Below are positions 1 to 6,907 of a stretch of DNA of 20,795 nt, piece by piece. How positions within the stretch are numbered: the first letter of the stretch is position 1; each line of letters opens with the position of its first letter. The stretch is from positions 1 to 20,795 of IMG/VR virus record IMGVR_UViG_3300040801_005258; one strand, written 5' to 3'. This stretch comes from a virus. The notes under the pieces were generated by a model that saw only the letters and a list, made by a program, of their open reading frames with translations, had not been told where the DNA came from and did not search any database. The position numbers and the translations under genes are program-made.

Positions 1-1
1 C

Positions 2-1822
2 GCGGCGGCCGCGCGCCTCGCCGCGCTGGACACGCTGTCGGCGCTGATCGGGGCGGGCATGGCGCGCGGCCGCGCCGTCGCCGCCGTCGCCGCCGAGCAC
101 GGCGTCAGCGCGCGGACCCTCTACAACTGGGAGAAGCAGGCGGCAGGAGCGGCGCGCGAGGACCGGCTTGCCCACCTGCTGCCGGCCACCACGGGGCGCG
201 GGCCGTCGGCGCGGCGCGCCGAGGTCGACCCGGAGTTCGCGGCGCTGGCGATGGCCGGCTACCTGCAGCTGGGCGGGCGATCGCTGAAGGCCTGCTACGA
301 CGACGCGGTGCGGATCGCCCGCGACCGGGGGATCGAGGTCTGCGGCTACAAGGCGCTGCTGCGCTGGAAGGCCCGCGAGATCAGCCCCCAGCAGGAGGTC
401 CTGGCGCGCCACGGCATCGAGCGGCTGCGCGCGATGTATCCGCCCCAGGTGCGCGACAAGTCGGCGCTGCGCGCCATGCAGGCGGTGAACGGCGACTTCC
501 ACCGGTTCGACGTGTTCGTGCGCTGGCCGGGCGTCGACGGGCGGCCCGAGAAGATCGTGCGGCCCCAGATGGTCGCCTTCCAGGACGTCCATTCGGGCAA
601 GCTGCTGTCGTGGCGCGTCGACCTGACGCCCAACGCCCAGGCCGTGCGGCTGTGCATCGGCGACATGATCGAGCGCTACGGCATCCCCGAGCAGGTGACG
701 CTCGACAACGGGCGCGAGTTCGCGGCCAAGGCGATCACCGGCGGGACGCCGACGCGCTACCGCTTCAAGGTGCGCGAGGACGACACCCAGGGCCTGCTGA
801 CCCAGCTGGGGTGCGAGGTGCATTGGGCGCAGCCCTATAGCGGCCAGTCGAAGCCCATCGAACGGGCGTTCAGGGACCTGTGCGACCGCGTCTCGAAGGA
901 CCCGCGGTTCCAGGGCGCCTACACGGGCAACAAGGTCGACGCGAAGCCCGAGGACTACGGCAGCCGCGCGATCCCGCTGGAGGACTTCCTACGGGTGCTG
1001 GGCGAGCGGATGGAGGAGCACAACGCCCGCGAGCGCCGCACCGAAGTCGCCTGGAAGCGGTCCTTCGCGGAGGCGTTCGAGGAGAGCTACGCCGCCCACC
1101 CCATCCGTAAGGCCACGCCCGAGCAGCGGCGCCTGTGGATGATGGGCGCCGAGAAGCTGCGCGCCAACACCCGGACGGGCGAGATCGCCCTGATGGGCAA
1201 CCGGTACTGGGCGCCCTGGCTGGTCGCGCGGGGCGGCGAGAACCTGGTCGGCCGGTTCGACCCCGCGGCCCTGTGGGACGGGTTGCACGTCTACGACGCG
1301 GCCGGCCGCTACCTGGGCCACGCCGAGTGCCGCGAGAAGGTCGGGTTCTACGACGTCGACGAGGCCCGCGTGCATGCGAAGGCCCGGAAGGACTGGGTCA
1401 ACGCCGAGAAGAAGGCCCTGGAGGCCCGGCGGACCCTGTCGGCCGCCGAGCTGGGCGCCGCGCTGGATGCCAGCGCGCCTACGCCGGCGGAGCCGCCCGA
1501 GGCGCAGGTGATCGCACCGACATTCCCGGCGCCGCGCCCGCCCCGAGAGGACCCGCATGCCGAGGCCGACGCCGCGGCGCAGGCCGCGATCGTCGAGGAC
1601 CTCGCGCGCCATCGGGCCGACGCCGAGACCCGGCCCGACGACGAGGACGAGGAGCGTGCGCAGTTCCGGCGCGCGCTGGACCTGGAGCGCGTGCGCGAGG
1701 GCGGGGGCGAGCTGACGAAGGACCAGGACAAGTGGCTGCAGATTTACCAGCAGTCCTCGCCCTACCGAGCGCACCGCGCCCTCTACGAGGATTTCGGCGA
1801 GCAGATGTTCGTCGGGATGTGA
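2..1822 (+). CDS. Mu-type DDE transposase (MuA-like), 5' end outside window
   Basis: Catalyses strand transfer for integration and replicative transposition of the phage. The frame is open from base 2 with no stop, so the true start is upstream; the first ATG seen is at 59, and residues here are counted from it. A helix-turn-helix (about residues 4-25, ending in SARTLYNW) would bind the phage ends. The catalytic core resembles MuA: NGDFHRFDVFVRW (D146), TLDNGRE (D216) and KPIERAF (E268) supply the DDE triad, with MuA-like blocks GGTPTRYRFKVREDD and GAYTGNKVDAKPEDYG between and after. The C-terminal third is charged and Ala/Pro-rich, ending in the region where MuA contacts MuB and ClpX. It lies immediately upstream of the MuB-like gene, as in Mu. 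Family assignment is very secure; the N-terminal limit is unknown. Confidence 0.96.
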   Translation, partial: AAAARLAALDTLSALIGAGMARGRAVAAVAAEHGVSARTLYNWEKQAAGAAREDRLAHLLPATTGRGPSARRAEVDPEFAALAMAGYLQLGGRSLKACYDDAVRIARDRGIEVCGYKALLRWKAREISPQQEVLARHGIERLRAMYPPQVRDKSALRAMQAVNGDFHRFDVFVRWPGVDGRPEKIVRPQMVAFQDVHSGKLLSWRVDLTPNAQAVRLCIGDMIERYGIPEQVTLDNGREFAAKAITGGTPTRYRFKVREDDTQGLLTQLGCEVHWAQPYSGQSKPIERAFRDLCDRVSKDPRFQGAYTGNKVDAKPEDYGSRAIPLEDFLRVLGERMEEHNARERRTEVAWKRSFAEAFEESYAAHPIRKATPEQRRLWMMGAEKLRANTRTGEIALMGNRYWAPWLVARGGENLVGRFDPAALWDGLHVYDAAGRYLGHAECREKVGFYDVDEARVHAKARKDWVNAEKKALEARRTLSAAELGAALDASAPTPAEPPEAQVIAPTFPAPRPPREDPHAEADAAAQAAIVEDLARHRADAETRPDDEDEERAQFRRALDLERVREGGGELTKDQDKWLQIYQQSSPYRAHRALYEDFGEQMFVGM

Positions 1823-1824
1823 AT

Positions 1825-1857
1825 GCGGCGGGCCCCGGTTGGGGCCGGTCCCGCCGC
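1825..1857 (+). terminator. Hairpin between transposase and MuB-like genes
   Basis: Three bases after the transposase stop, GCGGCGGG (1825-1832) is an exact inverted repeat of CCCGCCGC (1850-1857). A nested alternative pairs GGCCCC with GGGGCC around the loop GGTT. No U-tract follows. It may attenuate transcription or stabilise the RNA so that transposase and ATPase levels differ. The role is inferred; only the dyad is seen. Confidence 0.4.
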
Positions 1858-1895
1858 CAACGCCCTGTGAGGGGAGCAGAAAGGACGATACACGA

Positions 1896-2627
1896 ATGAC
1901 GGCGCTTTACAACAACATCGCGGGCCTGCGGAACGTCGCGGCGCTGGTGCGCCTGGTCGACCGGGTCGAGAACCGCGGGGCGTCCCTGCCGGGGATGGCC
2001 TGCTTCTTCGGCCCCTCGGGCTGGGGGAAGACCACGGCGGCGGGCTATGCCGCCAACCAGAAGGAATGCCACGTCGTCCAGTGCAAGTCGACCTGGCGGA
2101 CGAAGAAGTTCCTGGACGCGACGGCGCAGGAGCTGGGGCTGAAGCCCGCCCGCGTGGTCGCGGACGTGGCCGACCAGGTGTCGGAGAAGCTGGCGCGGTC
2201 TGGCCGCACGCTGCTGATCGACGAGGCGGACGTGCTGGTGAACGCGAAGCTCGTCGAGGTCGTGCGCGACATCTACGAGAGCAGCGGTGTCGGCGTGATC
2301 CTGATCGGCGAGGAGGGGCTGCCGCAGAAGCTGCGCCAGTGGGAGCGGGTCCACGGCCGGATGCTCGACTGGGTGCCGGCGCAGCCGGGCACGCGGTCCG
2401 ACCTGGAGATGCTGCTGGACCGCTACGCGCCCGGCGTCGAGATCGCCGAGGACCTGAAGGGGGCGGTGATGGAGGCGGCCGGCCCGTCGATCCGGCGCAT
2501 GTGCGTGAACCTGTCGATGGTGGCCGAGCGCGCGAAGGCCATGGGCGTCGAGCGCATGGACAAGGCCGCGATGGGGAAGACCGGGTTCTTCACGGGCCAG
2601 GCCCCCGAGCCGCGGAGGGTGGCATGA
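1896..2627 (+). CDS. MuB-like AAA+ ATPase, transposition target protein
   Basis: Probable ATP-dependent DNA-binding partner of the transposase that selects target DNA and stimulates strand transfer. The protein is 243 aa. It shows a Walker A motif GPSGWGKT (residues 39-46) and Walker B LLIDEAD (106-112), followed by LIGEEGLP in the sensor I position. A C-terminal GPSIRRMCVNLS segment resembles sensor II. I chose ATG 1896, preceded by a purine-rich AGGGGAGCAGAAAGGA stretch, rather than an in-frame ATG at 1839 that lies inside the intergenic hairpin. Mu MuB is about 312 aa with an N-terminal HTH appendage; here only 38 residues precede Walker A, so that DNA-binding domain is absent. Its stop overlaps the next start by ATGA. 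The family call is strong and the target-selection role is inferred from MuB. Confidence 0.92.
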   Translation: MTALYNNIAGLRNVAALVRLVDRVENRGASLPGMACFFGPSGWGKTTAAGYAANQKECHVVQCKSTWRTKKFLDATAQELGLKPARVVADVADQVSEKLARSGRTLLIDEADVLVNAKLVEVVRDIYESSGVGVILIGEEGLPQKLRQWERVHGRMLDWVPAQPGTRSDLEMLLDRYAPGVEIAEDLKGAVMEAAGPSIRRMCVNLSMVAERAKAMGVERMDKAAMGKTGFFTGQAPEPRRVA

Positions 2628-3199
2628 ACCCGGCGCGCGTGGCCGCGCGGAAGCGGGAGATGGACGACGCGTGGGAGATCCTGAAGGACCGCGCGGAGAT
2701 CACCACCGACGACGTCGTCGACGTGACCGGCTTCGGCCGCGCCCGATGCCGCGAGATACTCCGCCGCTGGGAGGGTCGCGTGATGATCAAGTGCATCACC
2801 AGGGGCTCCGCGCTGCGGGTCTACGTGCCCTGCGATGGCGTCGACCTGCTGGCCGCCCCGAAGCAGGCGATGGCCGGCGAGCACGTGCGCGACCCGGTGG
2901 CCAATATGTGGCGTGCGATGCGGGTGCTGGACACCTTCACGCCGCGCGACGTGGCGGCGATCGCCGACATCGAGGAGGCCCCGGTGTCCGAGAAGGACGC
3001 GGCCGGCTACTGCCAGCTGCTGCTGCGGGGCGAGTACCTGCGGGTGATCGAGAAGGCGCAGGCCGGGGTGCGGCCGGCGACCTACAAGCTGACGCGCAAC
3101 ACCGGCCCGCTGCCGCCGCGCGAGAAGCGCATCCGGGCGCTGTGGGACGACAACCTGGGCGGCACGACCTACGCCGCCGGCGTGGGGGTGATCGGATGA
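2624..3199 (+). CDS. Phage early protein with winged-helix-like segments
   Basis: A 191-aa protein whose start overlaps the MuB-like stop by ATGA. Residues about 25-60 (ITTDDVVDVTGFGRARCREILRRW and following) read as a helix-turn-helix. A second helical segment (NMWRAMRVLDTFTPRDVAAIA) is followed by a probable recognition helix and wing ending in ATYKLTRNTGPLPPRE. The phrase YKL/YRL...R(N/D)TGP is familiar to me from early genes of Mu-like prophages, where such proteins are annotated only as hypothetical or HTH proteins. The position next to transposition genes suggests a DNA-binding regulator or transposition accessory protein. I cannot assign a named function. Confidence 0.8.
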   Translation: MNPARVAARKREMDDAWEILKDRAEITTDDVVDVTGFGRARCREILRRWEGRVMIKCITRGSALRVYVPCDGVDLLAAPKQAMAGEHVRDPVANMWRAMRVLDTFTPRDVAAIADIEEAPVSEKDAAGYCQLLLRGEYLRVIEKAQAGVRPATYKLTRNTGPLPPREKRIRALWDDNLGGTTYAAGVGVIG

Positions 3200-3564
3200 C
3201 CGCCCCCGTCCGCACCCGCCTGGACCAGGCCCGGGAGGCCTGGGGCGACGAGATCGAGGACTGGGTGGAGGAGCTGGCGCGCCGCGTCGACGCGACCTCG
3301 CAGAACGCCGTGGCCCGCGAGATCGGCCGATCGGCGTCGCTGGTGAGCCAGGTGATCAGCCGGACCTACCGGGGCGCCTACGGACCGACCGAGGACGTCG
3401 TGCGCGGCGTCTACATGGCCCGGACCGTCGAGTGCCCGCAGCTGGGCACGATCCCGTCCAACGTCTGCCGCGACTGGCAGCGGCGCCCCTTCCTCAACAC
3501 GAACGCGCAGCGGGTGGCGATGTATCGCGCCTGCGCGCGCTGCCCGCGAAAGGAGACGACATGA
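3196..3564 (+). CDS. Helix-turn-helix regulator with C-terminal Cys motif
   Basis: A 122-aa protein starting at an ATGA overlap. NAVAREIGRSASLVSQVISRTYRG (about residues 37-60) is a good XRE-like helix-turn-helix. The C-terminal half has four cysteines, C80, C91, C113 and C116, in the pattern VECPQLGTI...C...YRACARCP, which could bind a metal. The combination of an HTH and a C-P-x-LG-x-I...C...CxxCP tail recurs in Mu-like prophages as a small early transcriptional regulator. Likely it controls phage early or middle transcription. Metal binding and target sites are inferred. An alternative is a structural DNA-binding accessory factor for transposition. Confidence 0.8.
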   Translation: MTAPVRTRLDQAREAWGDEIEDWVEELARRVDATSQNAVAREIGRSASLVSQVISRTYRGAYGPTEDVVRGVYMARTVECPQLGTIPSNVCRDWQRRPFLNTNAQRVAMYRACARCPRKETT

Positions 3565-3827
3565 CCGATCTGACGATCGACGGCGTGACCGTCGAGACCG
3601 CGACCGTGCCCGGCCTGCCCGCGATCGACGAGGAGCTGCTGGCCGTGCTGCTGGAGGCCGGGTTCGCCAGCCGGGTGAACGCGTACACGCTGATCCAGGC
3701 GGCGGCGATCGCGACGATCTACCGGGCCCGGCAGCACGGCGAGGGCGTCCCGCGCCGCCGCAAGGTGTTCAACGAGGTGCTGGCGATCAACGCGCTGGCG
3801 CAGACGGACCCGGAGGGGCGGGCATGA
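3561..3827 (+). CDS. Small phage protein, first of a tandem paralogue pair
   Basis: An 88-aa protein starting at ATG 3561, overlapping the preceding stop by ATGA and preceded by AAAGGAG. It has no domain I recognise. The core LLEAGFASRVNAYTLIQAAA (about residues 31-50) and a GEGVPRRRKVFNEVLAINAL segment are predicted helical. The product of the next gene is clearly related over its last 60 or so residues, sharing TLIQAAA, GF, a spaced RxxxHGE and a terminal GRA. It lies in the early operon between regulators and the DnaA-domain gene. Function unknown; the paired arrangement suggests a duplicated small helical protein, perhaps an oligomer-forming or inhibitory factor, but that is speculation. 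Confidence 0.75.
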   Translation: MTDLTIDGVTVETATVPGLPAIDEELLAVLLEAGFASRVNAYTLIQAAAIATIYRARQHGEGVPRRRKVFNEVLAINALAQTDPEGRA

Positions 3828-4078
3828 GCGCGGTCCGGGAGGTCGCGGAGATGCACGTCAAGCCGACGCGCCCCGTGGACCGGACCCTGTTCCATGCCCT
3901 GCTGGTCCGGGGCTTCGTGGATGCCCAGGCGGCCGACACGCTGATCCAGGCCGCGGCGGCCGTCGCGGTCCATCGGCACCATCGCCACGGCGAGAAGGTC
4001 GGCGAGCGCGGCCAGGATTTCGCCGAGGCGCTGTCGGTGACGAACCTGCTCTATGCGCAGGCCCGGGGGCGGGCATGA
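3824..4078 (+). CDS. Small phage protein, second of a tandem paralogue pair
   Basis: An 84-aa protein with an ATGA-coupled start. By eye it aligns with the preceding gene product over about 63 positions with roughly 40 percent identity: LF/LL...GF, the identical block TLIQAAA, HRHGEKV against RQHGEGV, FAEAL against FNEVL, and the identical C-terminus GRA. It is histidine-rich in the middle (VHRHHRHGE), unlike its partner, which has arginine there. No known domain. The divergence indicates an old duplication kept under selection rather than a recent repeat. Function unknown. Confidence 0.72.
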   Translation: MSAVREVAEMHVKPTRPVDRTLFHALLVRGFVDAQAADTLIQAAAAVAVHRHHRHGEKVGERGQDFAEALSVTNLLYAQARGRA

Positions 4079-4554
4079 TCGCCCCGCGCCCCATCCAGAC
4101 CGCGATCGAGGTGGTCGCCGCGTCGCGCGGGATCACGCTGGAGGAGCTGATCGGCCAGGCGCGCACCCGGGCGTTCGCCTGGGCCCGGCAGGAGGTCTGC
4201 TGGATCGCCCGCGAGGAGGGCCTGGGCAGCTATCCCCAGATCGGCGCACGGCTCGGCGGGCTGGACCACACGACGGTCCTCTACGGCGAACGCCGCGTCG
4301 CGCAGCGCATGGCGGCCTCGGTCGACTACGCCCGCGAGATGCGGGCCATGCGTGACGCGGTGGCCGAGCGGCTCGCCGAGCCTGCCGTCATCGGCCCGAT
4401 CCCCGACCGCGATCCCCGCGACCTGGCGCTGCGCATCCTCGCGTCGCCGTCGCCCGCGCTGATCGTGTCGGAGGCCGACCTGAAGGCGCTCGCTCGGGCG
4501 ACGCTCGGCTTCCGCGACACGTCCGAACCCAACCCCGAAGAGGAGAGCGCGTGA
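4075..4554 (+). CDS. Stand-alone DnaA domain IV (DnaA-box binding) protein
   Basis: A 159-aa protein, ATGA-coupled to the gene before. Residues about 7-80 match the C-terminal DNA-binding domain of DnaA: an N-terminal helix, then ARTRAFAWARQEVCWIAREEGLGSYPQIGARLG, then the signature GGLDHTTVLYGERRV with G61-G62-L63-D64-H65-T66-T67-V68. In host DnaA the equivalent DHTT residues read the DnaA box. No AAA+ ATPase domain is present and the protein is far too short for full DnaA (about 450 aa). The remaining 80 residues are acidic and unrecognised. It could bind DnaA boxes on host or phage DNA and steer, block or recruit replication. Domain call is firm; the biological role is inferred. Confidence 0.9.
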   Translation: MIAPRPIQTAIEVVAASRGITLEELIGQARTRAFAWARQEVCWIAREEGLGSYPQIGARLGGLDHTTVLYGERRVAQRMAASVDYAREMRAMRDAVAERLAEPAVIGPIPDRDPRDLALRILASPSPALIVSEADLKALARATLGFRDTSEPNPEEESA

Positions 4555-4877
4555 TGAAGCTTACAGCCCCGCAGGCATGGGCGCTTCGCAAGATCGCGGA
4601 GGGCCGCGCCACCAGCTCGGCCAACCTGGGCTGGGCGCTTGCCGAGCGCCCCGGCTACGTGGGCCGGTCCAGCTTCGGTCTTAAGGCGCAGGGCGCCGGC
4701 CGGCTGGGTGGCACGATGATGGCGCGGCTCGAGCGCCGGGGCCTTTGCCGCACTCGGCTTTCCGCGGGCGGATACGTGACCGAAGCCTCGATCACACAGG
4801 CCGGGCGCGCTGCCCTGGCCCAGGCGTCCGCCGAAAAGCCCGAGAACTCCACGCCCACCGACGAAGAGGAGGCCTGA
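4554..4877 (+). CDS. Small winged-helix-like phage protein
   Basis: A 107-aa protein. I use ATG 4554, which overlaps the previous stop by one base (TGATG); a GTG at 4551 would add one residue. GAAGAGGAGAG upstream is a plausible ribosome binding site. LTAPQAWALRKIAEGRATSSANLGWAL and GGTMMARLERRGLCRTRLSAGGYVTEASITQAGRAAL resemble a winged-helix DNA-binding fold (helix, turn, helix, beta wing, then a T-x-x-G-R-A-A-L helix), as in small MarR-like phage proteins. Codon use includes CTT and ACA near the start, slightly richer in A/T than neighbours. Function unknown; DNA binding is inferred. Confidence 0.7.
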   Translation: MKLTAPQAWALRKIAEGRATSSANLGWALAERPGYVGRSSFGLKAQGAGRLGGTMMARLERRGLCRTRLSAGGYVTEASITQAGRAALAQASAEKPENSTPTDEEEA

Positions 4878-4880
4878 CCC

Positions 4881-5534
4881 ATGGCCCACGACGACGAGTA
4901 TTGGACCGACAGCAAGGGCCGGAAGGTCCCGCCCGGCATGGTCAGCGAGAGCGACCGCATCATCGACGAGACGGTGCGCGAGATCGCCCGGTTCGGCGAG
5001 GAGCTGATGCACCGGATCGCCCGGTTCCGGACGCATTCCTTCGACGACATGGGCGCGCTGCAGGCGCTGCTCGACGAGAAGTACGGGCTCAAGCGCGGCG
5101 GCGCGAAGGGCAACATCTCGTTCACGACCTACGACGGCACGATCAAGGTGTCCGTCCGGGTGCAAGACGAGGTGACCTTCGGGCCGGAGCTGCGCACCGC
5201 CAAGGGCCTGATGGACGAGTATATCGAGGAGGTCGCGGCCGGCAGCGACGACGTGGTCCGGTCGCTCCTGGAGCACGCGTTCGAGGTCGGCCAGACGGGC
5301 AAGATCAACCGCGGCTCGCTCTACGCGCTGCGGCGCCTGTCGATCGACCACCCGACCTGGACCCGCGCCATGGAGGCGCTGTCCGACAGCATGCGGATCA
5401 TGGGGTCGAAGGAGAGCTTCACGATCTCGATCCGCCCGCACGCCCAGGCGGGCTGGGCGTCGCTGCCGATCAACCTCGCCAACGCCCGCGGGCCCGAGGA
5501 GGCCGACGAGGATCAGCTGAAGGAGGCGGGGTGA
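4881..5534 (+). CDS. DUF3164 family Mu-like phage protein
   Basis: A 217-aa protein with a strong ribosome binding site (AGGAGG at 4867-4872, 8 bases before the ATG). It matches my memory of DUF3164, a conserved early protein of Mu-like phages: N-terminal YWTDSKGRKVPPGMVSESDRIIDETVREI, a central KGNISFTTYDGTIKVSVRVQDEVTFGPEL beta-rich segment, then HAFEVGQTGKINRGSLYALRRLSIDHPTW and a final SDSMRIMGSKESFTISIR. The biochemical function of the family is unknown. Its constant place among early genes and its basic beta segment are compatible with DNA binding or recombination support, but that is not shown. Confidence 0.88.
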   Translation: MAHDDEYWTDSKGRKVPPGMVSESDRIIDETVREIARFGEELMHRIARFRTHSFDDMGALQALLDEKYGLKRGGAKGNISFTTYDGTIKVSVRVQDEVTFGPELRTAKGLMDEYIEEVAAGSDDVVRSLLEHAFEVGQTGKINRGSLYALRRLSIDHPTWTRAMEALSDSMRIMGSKESFTISIRPHAQAGWASLPINLANARGPEEADEDQLKEAG

Positions 5535-5779
5535 TGGCGGGCGAGTATCAGGTCACCGCCGCCGAGCTGCGGCAGTTCATCGAGCGCGTCGAGCGGCTGG
5601 AGCAGGAGAAGAAGGACGTCGCCGAGCAGCAGAAGGAGGTGTTCATGGAGGCCAAGGGCCGGGGCTACGACACCAAGGTCATGCGCAAGGTGATCGCCCT
5701 GCGCCGGCGAGAGCCCGACGACATCGCCGAGGAGCAGACCGTTCTGGAGATGTACCTCGAAGCGATGGGGATGGCGTGA
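5534..5779 (+). CDS. GapR-like (DUF2312) nucleoid-associated DNA-binding protein
   Basis: An 81-aa protein starting at a TGATG overlap. ELRQFIERVERLEQEKKDVAEQQKEV (residues 11-36) is a coiled-coil-like helix; EAKGRGYDTKVMRKVIALRRRE and EEQTVLEMYLEAMG complete the DUF2312/GapR pattern. GapR is an alphaproteobacterial nucleoid protein that clamps overtwisted DNA ahead of replication and transcription and helps topoisomerases. The basic residues after the helix that form the DNA channel in GapR appear kept here (K41, K48, K52 and the RRR run at 57-59). Length agrees with the family (about 80-90 aa). Encoded inside the phage early operon it probably serves replicative transposition or modifies host chromosome topology; this last point is inference. 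Confidence 0.9.
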   Translation: MAGEYQVTAAELRQFIERVERLEQEKKDVAEQQKEVFMEAKGRGYDTKVMRKVIALRRREPDDIAEEQTVLEMYLEAMGMA

Positions 5780-6000
5780 TGGGCGTCCACGTGGAGGTCG
5801 GCGCGGCCGACATCGCGGAGGCGGTCGCCAGCGGCGACCTGCCCCTGGCCGAGGTGCTGACGGCGGTGCTGTCGGAGTGCGCGACGGAAGGGTTCGCGGT
5901 CGAGGTGCTGCGCGTGGCGGCGGCCGAGACGCTGGTGCCGGCGGAGCGGTGGCGGCTGCAGGCCGTGCTGGACCGGCTGGCCGCGGATGCGGGGGCATGA
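5779..6000 (+). CDS. Small acidic phage protein, unknown function
   Basis: A 73-aa protein. ATG 5779 overlaps the GapR-like stop by one base; a GTG three bases earlier is also possible. The sequence is alanine- and leucine-rich and acidic (VEVGAADIAEAVASGDLPLAEVLTAVL), predicted all-helical, with no membrane segment or cysteine pattern. I recognise no family. Support comes from its exact fit in the coupled operon (TGATG before, ATGA after) and typical codon use. Confidence 0.65.
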   Translation: MGVHVEVGAADIAEAVASGDLPLAEVLTAVLSECATEGFAVEVLRVAAAETLVPAERWRLQAVLDRLAADAGA

Positions 6001-6239
6001 CGATGCAATCGCTGACGAATGCCCAGGAAGCCGCGCTGGTATTGCTGCAGGAGGTCCCCCGAACGATGCTGGAACTTCGCGCCGATCTCTACACGATGGG
6101 CGAGGACCGCATCACCATCGACATGGGCGTGATCGCGTCGCTCTGGCGGCTCGGCCTGTTGAGGTCGTGCGGGGCGGCGGGCTGGATCATCACGGATAAG
6201 GGTCGCGCGAGGCTGCGCGACATCGAGGCCGCGTCATGA
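5997..6239 (+). CDS. Small winged-helix-like phage protein
   Basis: An 80-aa protein starting at an ATGA overlap. SLTNAQEAALVLLQEVPRTMLELRADLY followed by GVIASLWRLGLLRSCGAAGWIITDKGRARLRDIE reads as a compact winged helix of the kind found in small phage regulators. The ending, a beta hairpin then TDKGRARL, is like that of the gene at 4554. It is slightly richer in A/T codons than the GC-rich neighbours. DNA binding is inferred; no target or partner can be named. Confidence 0.65.
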   Translation: MTMQSLTNAQEAALVLLQEVPRTMLELRADLYTMGEDRITIDMGVIASLWRLGLLRSCGAAGWIITDKGRARLRDIEAAS

Positions 6240-6907
6240 CCGGCCCGCATCTGGAGATCGTCGAGGCCGACGGCGGCTGGTCGCTGCGCGAGATCGCCTG
6301 GAAGGAGCGGGCCTGGTGCCGGGACCGCGCCCATGTCGAGGCGGTCGCGGCGATGCTGCGCGGCGAGGTCGGGCCGGCGGGCGAGGCGGCGGAGGTCCCC
6401 GAGCCCGCGGCGCCCGCGCCTGACCAGGCGCCGGCCGTCCCTGCCGACCCAACGCCCGCGTCCGCGGCGCCCGAGCCGGCCGAGGCCGACTGGGACGCCG
6501 CGCTGGACCGCGTCGCCGCCGGCGAGAAGCTGAAGGCGGTGGCCGAGGAGCTGGGCCTGCCCTGGGCGCAGCTGCGCGGCAAGTGGACCGTGCGGCGGAA
6601 GGCGGAGCGGGCAGAGGCGGCTTCGCGCGCCGCCGAGGGCGATCCGCTCGACGTCCCGTGGAAGCAGATCGTCCCTGACCGGTCGCTCGCCCTGCGCCCT
6701 GCGGCAGCACCCGTTGCGCAGGACGACTACGTCCGCCCGCCCGCGCCCGCCCAGGGCCTTTGGACCGACGACGAGGACGTCGAGATCGCGACCGCGGCGG
6801 AGGGCGATCTGCTCGCGGTCGCCGAGAAGCTGGGCCGCAGCCTGGCGGACGTCACCCGGCGGCGCGCCCGGCTCGAAGCCGAGGCCGCCCGGGAGATGTC
6901 GAAGTGA
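6236..6907 (+). CDS. Phage protein with two SANT/HTH-like helical repeats
   Basis: A 223-aa protein, ATGA-coupled. The N-terminus (HLEIVEADGGWSLREIAWKER, about residues 4-25) is unrecognised. An Ala/Pro-rich linker (about 45-82) follows. Two similar helical units come next: ADWDAALDRVAAGEKLKAVAEELGLPWAQLRGK (about 83-115) and WTDDEDVEIATAAEGDLLAVAEKLGRSLADVTRRRARL (about 174-211). Both share the pattern W/D-D-x-x-(I/L)...A-x-G-x-x-L-x-A-V-A-E-(E/K)-L-G, typical of homeodomain- or SANT-like DNA-binding helices. The protein may therefore bind DNA bivalently. I recognise no named family. Confidence 0.7.
   Translation: MTGPHLEIVEADGGWSLREIAWKERAWCRDRAHVEAVAAMLRGEVGPAGEAAEVPEPAAPAPDQAPAVPADPTPASAAPEPAEADWDAALDRVAAGEKLKAVAEELGLPWAQLRGKWTVRRKAERAEAASRAAEGDPLDVPWKQIVPDRSLALRPAAAPVAQDDYVRPPAPAQGLWTDDEDVEIATAAEGDLLAVAEKLGRSLADVTRRRARLEAEAAREMSK

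Noticed and set aside
1839-1895. Upstream start for the MuB-like protein at ATG 1839
   Set aside because: It falls inside the intergenic hairpin and adds a Pro-rich leader; ATG 1896 has a purine-rich ribosome binding site.
989-2354. Long minus-strand open frames opposite the transposase and MuB-like genes
   Set aside because: They are Arg/Pro/Ala-rich shadows of GC-rich coding DNA, have no family motif and lie opposite well-identified genes.
4326-5441. 371-codon minus-strand open frame
   Set aside because: Lies opposite the DnaA-domain, winged-helix and DUF3164 genes and its translation shows only low-complexity composition.
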